Part shown: in pieces, positions 7,273 to 14,011 of the stretch
Layout of the letters: each line of letters starts with the position of its first letter
Numbering within the stretch: the stretch's first letter is position 1
Assembly: GCA_003133205.1 (NCBI GenBank)
Contig: PKWK01000350.1
Location: 1-19,025 of the forward strand
From: Granulicella sp.
Lineage (GTDB): Bacteria > Acidobacteriota > Terriglobia > Terriglobales > Acidobacteriaceae
Reading direction: 5' to 3'
Length of the DNA stretch: 19,025 nucleotides
Made by a program: the position numbers and the translations under genes
The notes under the pieces: generated by a model
The model's input: the letters and a program-made list of their open reading frames with translations, nothing else
What the model was told of the DNA's origin: nothing
Database searches by the model: none

Positions 7273-7779
7273 ATGCAAACCATCTACGTTCTCACCACCG
7301 GCGGCACCATCGAGAAGATGTATTCGGAGCAGGCCGGCACCGTCGTCAACGACGCCAGCAAGATTGGGCAGTACCTCGACCTGCTGCGCCTGCCGGACAC
7401 CGACGTCCAGGTGGTCCCCGTGATGAACAAGGACAGCCTGGAGATGACCGCCGAGGACCGCGCGGTGCTGGTCGCGCGCATGTCCACGCTACTTCCGTCC
7501 AAATGCCCGATGGTCATCACCCACGGCACCGACACCATGGCCGAGACGGGTATCTATATACAGCGCGCCTTTCCCGGTCTGTCCGTGCCCGTGATCCTCA
7601 CCGGAGCGATGCGCCCGCTCGGATTCGAACACAGCGACGGACTGCAGAACCTGACCGAAAGCCTGCTGGCCGCGCGCCTGCTCGCGCCCGGAGTCTACAT
7701 CGTCATCCACGGGCAGGTCTTTCCCGCCGACCGCGCCGTGAAGGACAGAAGCCTCGGAACCTTCGTCGCCAAGGAGTAG
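7273..7779 (+). CDS. Single-domain asparaginase-like protein
   Basis: 168 aa, about half the length of classical type I/II L-asparaginases: it corresponds to their N-terminal catalytic domain and lacks the C-terminal domain. The active-site landmarks are present: Thr12 in TTGGTIEK, Thr86-Asp87 in THGTDTM, the TGAMRP segment (110-115), and Lys157 in AVKDRS at the place of the catalytic lysine. The frame ends naturally, and short proteins of this kind are known in several bacterial groups as asparaginase domain-containing proteins, so it is probably not a truncated gene. Whether it hydrolyses asparagine is unknown, because in classical enzymes the neighbouring subunit completes the active site. 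No signal peptide; cytoplasmic. The next gene starts 63 bases downstream on the same strand. Confidence 0.88.
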   Translation: MQTIYVLTTGGTIEKMYSEQAGTVVNDASKIGQYLDLLRLPDTDVQVVPVMNKDSLEMTAEDRAVLVARMSTLLPSKCPMVITHGTDTMAETGIYIQRAFPGLSVPVILTGAMRPLGFEHSDGLQNLTESLLAARLLAPGVYIVIHGQVFPADRAVKDRSLGTFVAKE

Positions 7780-7842
7780 ACGAGCGGCTTAATTGGCGCG
7801 GGCAGGCGCGACCAATGGTCGTGCGGGCGATAGAATCGGTGC

Positions 7843-10074
7843 ATGGCCGTCGCTGAAGCGCAGACGAAGGTGGTGCATGCGGTGTGCTCGCATGATTGCC
7901 CCGACTCGTGCGGTGTGCTGGTGACGGTGGAGTCGCTGGTGGGCGCGGACGGCCGCAAGTCTGAGCGCGCGGTGAAGGTGGAGGGCGACCCGGCACATCC
8001 CGTGACGCAGGGCTTTCTCTGCGCGAAGGTGGCGCAGTATCTCGAGCGCGTGTACTCGCCCGATCGGCTGCTCTATCCCATGCGCCGCAAGGCGGGTGCG
8101 ACCAAGGGCCCGGCCGGCTATGGCGGGGCTGGATCGGGAGGTACAAGGGGTCGCGAGGCCGACGCCTTCGAGCGCATTAGCTGGAACGATGCGTTAGACC
8201 ACATCGCCGCAAAGCTGAAGTCTATCGCTGCTGAGTTTGGCCCCGAGAGCGTTCTGCCCTACTCCTACGCGGGCACCATCGGCCAGCTTGGCTTCGGGTC
8301 GATGGACCGCCGTTTCTTCCACCGCATGGGCGCCTCGCAACTCGCGCGCACGATCTGCTCGGAGGCTGGCGGATTGGCGCTGAAGAGCGTCTACGGCATC
8401 AAGCTCGGCACGCCGCCCCAGGACTTCGTCCACGCCGGCATGATCATCGCGTGGGGCGCGAATATCCACGGCAACAACATCCACCTCTGGCCCTTCATCG
8501 AGGAAGCCCGCCGCAACGGTGCGCGGTTTGTGGTGATCGATCCGTACAAGACGCGAACGGCGGCGCTGGCGGACGAGCACCTCGCCATCCGCCCGGGCAC
8601 CGATACGATGCTCGCGCTCGCCATCATGCACGAGATCTTCCGGCTGGGGCTCGACGACGCGGCGTATCTGGAGGCGTGCACGATCGGAGCGCAGGCACTC
8701 CGCGAACATGCGTTGAAGCCCGAGCATTCACCGGAGTGCGCGGCTGAGGTCACGGGGATTGCGGCCGAGACGATTGTCGCGCTCGCGCGGAGTTACGCGA
8801 AGTGCTTGGAGCAGACGGGCAAGCCCGCGGTGATCCGCCTCAACTACGGCATTCAGCGCGCGGAGTACGGCGGCACCGCAGTGCGCGCAGTCGCCATGCT
8901 GCCGCTGCTCATCGGTGCGTGGAAGCACAAGGGCGGCGGCCTGCAGCTCTCGACCAGCGGCGCGTTTCCGTTCAACGAAGATGCGCTGCGGATGCCCGAG
9001 CTGATGCAGGCGAGCCCGCTCGGCCGTAAGGCGCGCACCGTGAATATGAGCCGCCTGGGCCATGCGCTGACGGAGCTTGGCACGCCTGGCCACGAAGCTG
9101 ATGGCCCACCCGTCAAAGCTCTGTTCGTCTATAACTCGAACCCCGCCGCGATCGCGCCCAACCAGAACGCCGTCCTGCGCGGCATGATGCGGCCGGACCT
9201 GTTCACCGTCGTCCACGAGCAGTTCTTCACCGACACCGCCGACTACGCCGACATTCTGCTGCCCGCGCCCACCTTCCTCGAAGTCAAGGATGTGCAGGGC
9301 GCGTACGGCCACCTCTTCGCGCAGGTCTCGCAGCAGGCGATCGCCCCCCTCGGCGAGGCGTGGAGCAATGTCCGCGTCTTCGGCGAACTGGCGCGCCGCA
9401 TGGGCTTCACCGAGCCGTGCTTCGCGGACACCGACGACGACCTGATCGACCAGGCTCTTAATACAGAGGACCCGTGGTTCGCCGGCATTACCCGCCAGCG
9501 GCTGGAGCGCGAGGGGCACATCCCGCTCGCGCTGCCCGTGAACGCCGAGGGCGACGCGCTGCCGTTCTCCACGTCCGACTGGTTCCGCACGCGCAGCGGC
9601 CGCGGCGAGCTGACTCCGGTGCCCGTCTTCGTCGCGCCGGCCGAATCGCGCGGCGGCACCGTGGCGCGAAAAGGCGCAACGGGGAGGGCTTACCCGCTCG
9701 AGTTCCTGCCGCGCAAGGCGGACAACTATATGAACTCCACCTTTGCCAACATCCCGCGCCACCAGCGGATGGAGGCCCGCACCACGGGCACGCTCGAGAT
9801 GCACGCGGTGGACGCGGCGGCGCGCGGGCTGGCGACCGGCGACACGGTCGAGATCTTCAACGATCGCGGCAGCATCTCGCTGCACGCCCAGGTTGGCGAT
9901 ACGGTCCCGCAGGGCGTGGTCGCGGCCCGCCTGAACTGGAACAAGCTCTCCGGCCTGAACGGGCACAGCGGCGCCAACGTGAACGCGCTGACCAGCGAGA
10001 CGCTCACGGACATCGGCGCCGGCGCGACCTTCTACTCGACTCTGGTCGAAGTGCGGAAGGCCGCGCAGAGCTGA
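7843..10074 (+). CDS. Molybdopterin-dependent oxidoreductase
   Basis: 743 aa, complete, of the DMSO-reductase (MopB) superfamily: it would bind a bis-pyranopterin molybdenum or tungsten cofactor and one [4Fe-4S] cluster. The N-terminal cluster motif is CSHDCPDSC (Cys15, 19, 23) with Cys60 in GFLCAK. A Gly-rich linker (about 84-105) precedes ISWNDALDHIAAKL. ARTICSEAGG (168-177) is at about the position where this superfamily supplies the metal ligand (Cys or Ser), but I cannot assign it without alignment. ALFVYNSNPAAIAPNQ and DTADYADILLPAPTFLE lie in the cofactor domains; the C-terminal dinucleotide-binding beta-barrel includes GLATGDTVEIFNDRGSISLHAQV. There is no twin-arginine signal, so it is probably cytoplasmic, and no iron-sulfur or membrane subunit is adjacent. 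The substrate is unknown. Confidence 0.92.
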   Translation: MAVAEAQTKVVHAVCSHDCPDSCGVLVTVESLVGADGRKSERAVKVEGDPAHPVTQGFLCAKVAQYLERVYSPDRLLYPMRRKAGATKGPAGYGGAGSGGTRGREADAFERISWNDALDHIAAKLKSIAAEFGPESVLPYSYAGTIGQLGFGSMDRRFFHRMGASQLARTICSEAGGLALKSVYGIKLGTPPQDFVHAGMIIAWGANIHGNNIHLWPFIEEARRNGARFVVIDPYKTRTAALADEHLAIRPGTDTMLALAIMHEIFRLGLDDAAYLEACTIGAQALREHALKPEHSPECAAEVTGIAAETIVALARSYAKCLEQTGKPAVIRLNYGIQRAEYGGTAVRAVAMLPLLIGAWKHKGGGLQLSTSGAFPFNEDALRMPELMQASPLGRKARTVNMSRLGHALTELGTPGHEADGPPVKALFVYNSNPAAIAPNQNAVLRGMMRPDLFTVVHEQFFTDTADYADILLPAPTFLEVKDVQGAYGHLFAQVSQQAIAPLGEAWSNVRVFGELARRMGFTEPCFADTDDDLIDQALNTEDPWFAGITRQRLEREGHIPLALPVNAEGDALPFSTSDWFRTRSGRGELTPVPVFVAPAESRGGTVARKGATGRAYPLEFLPRKADNYMNSTFANIPRHQRMEARTTGTLEMHAVDAAARGLATGDTVEIFNDRGSISLHAQVGDTVPQGVVAARLNWNKLSGLNGHSGANVNALTSETLTDIGAGATFYSTLVEVRKAAQS

Positions 10075-10085
10075 ATATCACCAGG

Positions 10086-10094
10086 TGCTACACT
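10086..10094 (+). promoter_or_regulatory. Possible extended -10 promoter of the toxin-antitoxin pair
   Basis: TGC followed by TACACT (10089-10094) fits an extended -10 element (TGn plus a TATAAT-like hexamer). A start about seven bases later would fall around 10101, only a few bases before the ATG at 10104, giving a nearly leaderless message; that would agree with the lack of a Shine-Dalgarno there. No -35 match is seen. Low confidence. Confidence 0.3.
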
Positions 10095-10103
10095 AGAACG
10101 GTA

Positions 10104-10475
10104 ATGGCAAACCAGGTTGGTCAATCGGAACGGGTTTTCAAGACAGCTTGGTTTTCCAAAGCGGCCAGGAAAGCACACATTGCGGATGACGAGCTTTGTT
10201 AAGCGGTCCGGCAAGTAATTTTGGGGCAAGCCGATGATTTGGGCGGTGGAATCTTCAAGAAGCGCCTGGGAAAGAACATGTACCGCTCCATCCTACTTGC
10301 CAAGGGACGACAGTTTTGGGTCTATGAATACCTGTTTGCCAAGAAAGACCTCGCAAATATCGAGGACGTCCAGTTGGGTGGTTTCCGGAAACTTGCCAGC
10401 GTCTACGCGGCATTGACTGCCCAACAGATTGATCGGCTGATTCGCGAGAAGGACTGGTTTGAGATATGCAATTGA
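10104..10475 (+). pseudogene. RelE-family toxin gene interrupted by an ochre codon
   Basis: Read from ATG 10104, the frame gives MANQVGQSERVFKTAWFSKAARKAHIADDELC, then TAA at 10200-10202, then continues open to TGA at 10473-10475. Ignoring the stop it is about 122 residues, the right length for the RelE-like toxins formerly called DUF1044 (PF06296), mRNA interferases of type II toxin-antitoxin modules. The downstream half keeps the family core: GGGIFKKRLGKNMYRSILLAKG, FWVYEYLFAKKDLANI, and a terminal KDWFEICN. Glu is usual after ELC in relatives I recall, so GAA to TAA would be a single change. TTG 10221 and ATG 10278 are possible internal starts, but they would lack the first strand. The helix-turn-helix antitoxin gene follows directly and looks intact. 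Confidence 0.8.
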
Positions 10476-10495
10476 GTGTGCGGCGGAGGTATGTG

Positions 10496-10819
10496 ATGAC
10501 GACGAAGCGTAAATTCACAAACGGCGCCTCTGAGGCCATTCACTCCTCGGCCTCGGCGATGTTCAAAGTGGGCGCCATCGACAAAGCCACCATGCGAAGT
10601 TTCGATGAATCGTGCCTGGCTACCCCCGCTCCGATCAAGCCCCATCAGATCAAACAGCTTCGCGAAAGCCAGCGAGTCAGCCAGCCGGTATTTGCCCGCT
10701 ATCTTAACACCAGCGAGTCCACGGTAGAAAAGTGGGAAACCGGTGCAAAAAAACCGAGCGGCATGGCTTTGAAGCTGCTGATGATCGTCCAAAAGCACGG
10801 CCTGAAAATGCTTGCTTGA
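10496..10819 (+). CDS. Helix-turn-helix antitoxin (XRE-type, HigA/NadS-like)
   Basis: 107 aa from ATG 10496, which has GGAGG at 10485-10489, six bases upstream; the longer frame from ATG 10466 has no such site and would overlap the toxin stop. The N-terminal part (about 1-45) includes a motif seen in such antitoxins (AMFKVGAIDKATMRSFDESC). The DNA-binding domain (about 48-100) is a helix-turn-helix: IKPHQIKQLRESQRVSQPVFARYLNTSESTVEKWETGAKKPSGMALKLL. In such modules the antitoxin neutralises the toxin and represses the shared promoter. Toxin-first order is common in this RelE/XRE type. Because its toxin is interrupted, this may now be an orphan regulator or a leftover. Confidence 0.88.
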   Translation: MTTKRKFTNGASEAIHSSASAMFKVGAIDKATMRSFDESCLATPAPIKPHQIKQLRESQRVSQPVFARYLNTSESTVEKWETGAKKPSGMALKLLMIVQKHGLKMLA

Positions 10820-10854
10820 CCGTACCCGACTCGCGCCGAGCGGCACCACTCCCA

Positions 10855-10860
10855 TATAAT
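10855..10860 (+). promoter_or_regulatory. Possible -10 element upstream of bamA
   Basis: A perfect TATAAT hexamer lies 52 bases before the GTG start of bamA, in otherwise GC-rich sequence. No good -35 match is found at 16-18 bases upstream; a TTGACC at 10816-10821 is too far away (33 bases). Position and quality suggest a promoter for bamA, but this is unproven. Confidence 0.4.
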
Positions 10861-10912
10861 CGAACTTTCCCCACGGGAGCTGCTGGGGCGTAATTCTGAC
10901 AGCAATGAGGGT

Positions 10913-13891
10913 GTGCGTATCTTTACCGTAAAGCGAGTGAGCGGAAGTTTCCTGGGCATCAAGCTAAAGTCTGTGCGCACGCGCTTCAGCCGCTCTCGCA
11001 TTGCTCCTGCCGTTGCCGTTCTGGCCTCTCTGGCCGCGATTCCGTTTTTGCCCGTGCAGACGCTTTGGGCGCAGGCTACCCTGCAGAACACGCCCGCCCT
11101 CGCATCCGATACGGCCCTCGGCGCCCAGGCGCTCTGCCAGCCCCAGGTCATCGGCGTTCGCAGAATCCCCAAAGACTCTGTTCTCGCCCGCATGTCCAGC
11201 CATCAGGGCGATCCTTACGATCCGGCCACCGTCGAGCGGGACTTCAACTCCATCTGGAACACCGGCTACTTTGAAAAGCTGCAGATCGAGCGCGTCGACA
11301 CTCCGACCTGCGTGCAACTGGTGGTCTATGTCCGCGAAAAGCCGACCATCCGCACCATCGAATACACCGGCCTCAATGCGGTCACCCTCTCCGATGTGCA
11401 GGAGCGGTTCAAGAAGGCCAAGGTCGGCCTGACCGTCGAGAGCCAGTTCGATGCGACCCGCGTCATGCGAGCCGTGGTGGTGCTGAAGGACCTGCTCTCC
11501 GAGCACGGACACCAGTTCGCCACGGTAACCCCCGTCTACAAGACGATCCCGCCGGCGGCCGTGGGTATCACCTTCAAGATCAAGGAAGGCCCGACCGTCA
11601 AGGTGGGCAAGATCGCCTTCGACGGCAACTACAACATCAGCGACCGGATCCTGCGCGAATCCATGATGAACTCGAAGCCCATCGGGATACCGCACTCGAT
11701 CATTCTGGAAAACCTGTTCGCCCGCACGTTCGACGCGAGCAAGCTGGACGAGGACACGGAGCGGGTTCGCCAGGCCTATCGCAACCGCGGCTACTTTATG
11801 GCGGAGACCAGCGAGGCGCAGACCCATGTGCGCGACGCGGGCGGCCTGAACTGGTTCACGCTGCATCCCTCCACGGGCAAGCGCATCGACATCCTGATGC
11901 CGGTGGAAGAGGGCGACCGCTACAAACTCGGCGGCATCACCTTCAGCGGCAACAAGATGTTCACCAACACCAGGGCGCTGCGGGCGCAGTTCGCGCTGAA
12001 GGACGGCGATTGGTTCAACGCGACCCTCTTCGGCAAGGGCCTCGAAGCATTGCGCAAGGCGTACGGCAGCCAGGGCTACATCAACACGGTCGCCAACCCG
12101 GTGCCGCGCCGCGACGACGTCAAAAAGCTCGTCTATTGGGACATCGGCATCGAAGAGGGCAAGCAGTTCTATGTCTCGCGTATCGAGTTCAGTGGCAATT
12201 CCGTCACGCGCGACAAGGTGATCCGGCGCGAACTCCTGCTCCAGGAGGGCGAGGTCTACAGCAGCCAGCGCTGGGATGTGTCCATCCTCCGGCTGAACCA
12301 GTTGGGCTACTTCGATGTGCTGAAGACGGAAGACGATACCGAGACCCGCCAGAATGCGGACGAGGGCACGGTCGACCTGCTGCTGAAGGTCAAGGAGAAG
12401 GGCAAGAACTCCATCGGCGTCAACGGCGGAATCAGCGGATTGTCAGGCACCTTCGTCGGCCTCAACTACGAGACCAACAACTTCCTCGGGCTCGGCGAGA
12501 CGCTCTCGGCGAACGCGAATATCGGCGATCTCTCGCGCAACCTGAGCTTCGGATTCAACGAGCCCTACCTGCGCAACAAACCAATCTCGGTGGGCGTCGA
12601 AGTGTTCACCCGCAAGTTCGACTACAACCCGGCCAAGGCGTATTCGATCGCCAATGGCGCGAGCGCCAACGTGTCGACCGCGCAGTCGTCCCTGCTGACT
12701 AACTACAACACGGCGACCACCGGATTCACAGTCTCGGCCAGCGAGCCGTTGAAGCATCTCTGGTCTACCCGCGGAGTGAGCCGCGTGGGTATCACCTACG
12801 CCCTGTCGCGCGCGTCGGTCACCACGTTCAACGACAATACCCGCAACGTATTCCAGTCGCTGGCATTCCGTTCCGGCGTCGAAGGTCCCAACCAGTTGAA
12901 CGGCATCATCACGTCGACGATCTCGCCCAGCTTCAGCTACTCCGGCCTCGACCGCGCAGTAGGACCGCACTCCGGCCGTGATTTCAACGTGTCCGTGCAG
13001 ATTGCGGGCGCGGGCGGCAACGTGAAGTACATCTCGCCGGTCGCCAGCTTCCGCCAGTTCTACCCGATGAAGGGTCTCCGGATCAATCCGGAAGGCCGCA
13101 ACGTCCTCGGCATGCGTATCCAGTTGGCTCACGTCAACGGCTTCGGTGGCGAGGTCGCTCCGCCGACCAACCGCATCTATGGCGGAGGCGAGTCGGATAT
13201 CCGCGGCTTCGACGTCCGCGCCGCGTCGCCGTACACGTTCATTCCGGTCAAGGTGCAGTTCAACCTGACCAACCCGGACGGATCGACCATCCCGCGCGAT
13301 CCCACCAACCCGAACCTGGGCAATATTCAGATCCCGCTTCCCATCTACCGCCTCGTGTCCGTGGGCGGCGACACCCAACTGACGACGAACTTCGAGTACC
13401 GCATCCCTATCGTCAACCAGGTGACCTTCGCCTTCTTCACCGACTTCGGCGTTACCGGCGATCTGCAGCAGGGACAACTCCGGCAGAGCGTGGCCGGCGC
13501 GTCGGTGCTCTCGAGCCCGCTCTATGGCTGCCCGACCTTCGTCAATGGCGCGTGCTACGGCGGCATTGCGGTGCCCTCGTTCTCGCCGCTGCAACTGGCG
13601 CCGGTCCCGCATACCAACTTCGTGCCCCGCATGTCGACCGGCGCGGAGTTGCAGGTCATCCTGCCCATCGTCAACGCACCGTTCCGACTCTATTACGCGT
13701 ACAACCCGCTGCGGCTATTCGAGGACGTTCCGCAGCAGTTGGCGGTGAGCAATTCGGTCTTCCGCAGCATGTTCCCCAACAACGGAGCCGGACTCTACAG
13801 CTATCAGCAGGCGCTGCAACTCTACGGTCCGTCCTACCAACTGCGCGAGCCGCGCAAGACCTTCCGGCTGACGGTGAGCACGACGTTCTAG
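10913..13891 (+). CDS. bamA: BamA, outer membrane protein assembly factor
   Basis: 992 aa, longer than the 810 aa of E. coli BamA. It folds and inserts beta-barrel proteins into the outer membrane. An N-terminal stretch with a long positively charged region leads to a signal peptide ending LPVQTLWAQA (about residue 55). POTRA repeats follow from about residue 75 to 510: PYDPATVERDFNSIWNTGYFEKLQI, KPTIRTIEYTGLNAVTLSDV, VKVGKIAFDGNYNISDRIL, YKLGGITFSGNKMF and FYVSRIEFSGNSVTRDKVIRRELLLQEGEVY. The barrel begins at about GGISGLSGTFVGLNYETNNFLGLGE; the conserved loop-6 motif is IRGF (763-766), and the chain ends FRLTVSTTF, with a terminal Phe as in barrel sorting signals. Start choice is uncertain: GTG 10913 gives the longest form; GTG 10937 or 10973 would give a more usual signal peptide. 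No clear Shine-Dalgarno. Confidence 0.95.
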   Translation: MRIFTVKRVSGSFLGIKLKSVRTRFSRSRIAPAVAVLASLAAIPFLPVQTLWAQATLQNTPALASDTALGAQALCQPQVIGVRRIPKDSVLARMSSHQGDPYDPATVERDFNSIWNTGYFEKLQIERVDTPTCVQLVVYVREKPTIRTIEYTGLNAVTLSDVQERFKKAKVGLTVESQFDATRVMRAVVVLKDLLSEHGHQFATVTPVYKTIPPAAVGITFKIKEGPTVKVGKIAFDGNYNISDRILRESMMNSKPIGIPHSIILENLFARTFDASKLDEDTERVRQAYRNRGYFMAETSEAQTHVRDAGGLNWFTLHPSTGKRIDILMPVEEGDRYKLGGITFSGNKMFTNTRALRAQFALKDGDWFNATLFGKGLEALRKAYGSQGYINTVANPVPRRDDVKKLVYWDIGIEEGKQFYVSRIEFSGNSVTRDKVIRRELLLQEGEVYSSQRWDVSILRLNQLGYFDVLKTEDDTETRQNADEGTVDLLLKVKEKGKNSIGVNGGISGLSGTFVGLNYETNNFLGLGETLSANANIGDLSRNLSFGFNEPYLRNKPISVGVEVFTRKFDYNPAKAYSIANGASANVSTAQSSLLTNYNTATTGFTVSASEPLKHLWSTRGVSRVGITYALSRASVTTFNDNTRNVFQSLAFRSGVEGPNQLNGIITSTISPSFSYSGLDRAVGPHSGRDFNVSVQIAGAGGNVKYISPVASFRQFYPMKGLRINPEGRNVLGMRIQLAHVNGFGGEVAPPTNRIYGGGESDIRGFDVRAASPYTFIPVKVQFNLTNPDGSTIPRDPTNPNLGNIQIPLPIYRLVSVGGDTQLTTNFEYRIPIVNQVTFAFFTDFGVTGDLQQGQLRQSVAGASVLSSPLYGCPTFVNGACYGGIAVPSFSPLQLAPVPHTNFVPRMSTGAELQVILPIVNAPFRLYYAYNPLRLFEDVPQQLAVSNSVFRSMFPNNGAGLYSYQQALQLYGPSYQLREPRKTFRLTVSTTF

Positions 13892-13897
13892 GGACAG

Positions 13898-13926
13898 GGT
13901 TCGAGGTTCGAGGTGCCAGGTTCGAG
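13898..13926. repeat. GGTTCGAG stutter repeat after bamA
   Basis: GGTTCGAG occurs three times (13898-13905, 13905-13912 sharing one base, 13919-13926) in the 68 bases between the bamA stop and its terminator. No function is evident. Confidence 0.6.
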
Positions 13927-13959
13927 CGGAAACGGCGAACTAACTTCAGCAACGAAATA

Positions 13960-13985
13960 GGGCTGCCACAGTGGGCAGCCCTTTT
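13960..13985 (+). terminator. Intrinsic terminator of bamA
   Basis: A perfect 8-bp GC-rich stem, GGGCTGCC (13960-13967) with GGCAGCCC (13974-13981), closes a six-base loop and is followed by TTTT (13982-13985). It lies 68 bases after the bamA stop, between two convergent genes. The reverse direction shows only ATTT after the stem, so use by the RDD gene on the other strand is possible but weaker. Confidence 0.85.
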
Positions 13986-14011
13986 CATCGTGCGGAATCG
14001 GATTCTCGAAC

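Noticed and set aside
8728..9966. Minus-strand open frame of 412 codons inside the molybdopterin oxidoreductase gene
   Set aside because: The plus-strand frame carries all family motifs; the reverse frame has biased Arg/Ala composition and no domain, as expected of a shadow frame.
10869..10888. Small CCCCA..TGGGG hairpin upstream of bamA
   Set aside because: Only five pairs, with no T-tract or recognisable leader motif; expected by chance in GC-rich DNA.
12443..13612. Minus-strand open frame of 389 codons inside bamA
   Set aside because: It lies opposite the conserved barrel region including the IRGF motif and shows no recognisable domain.
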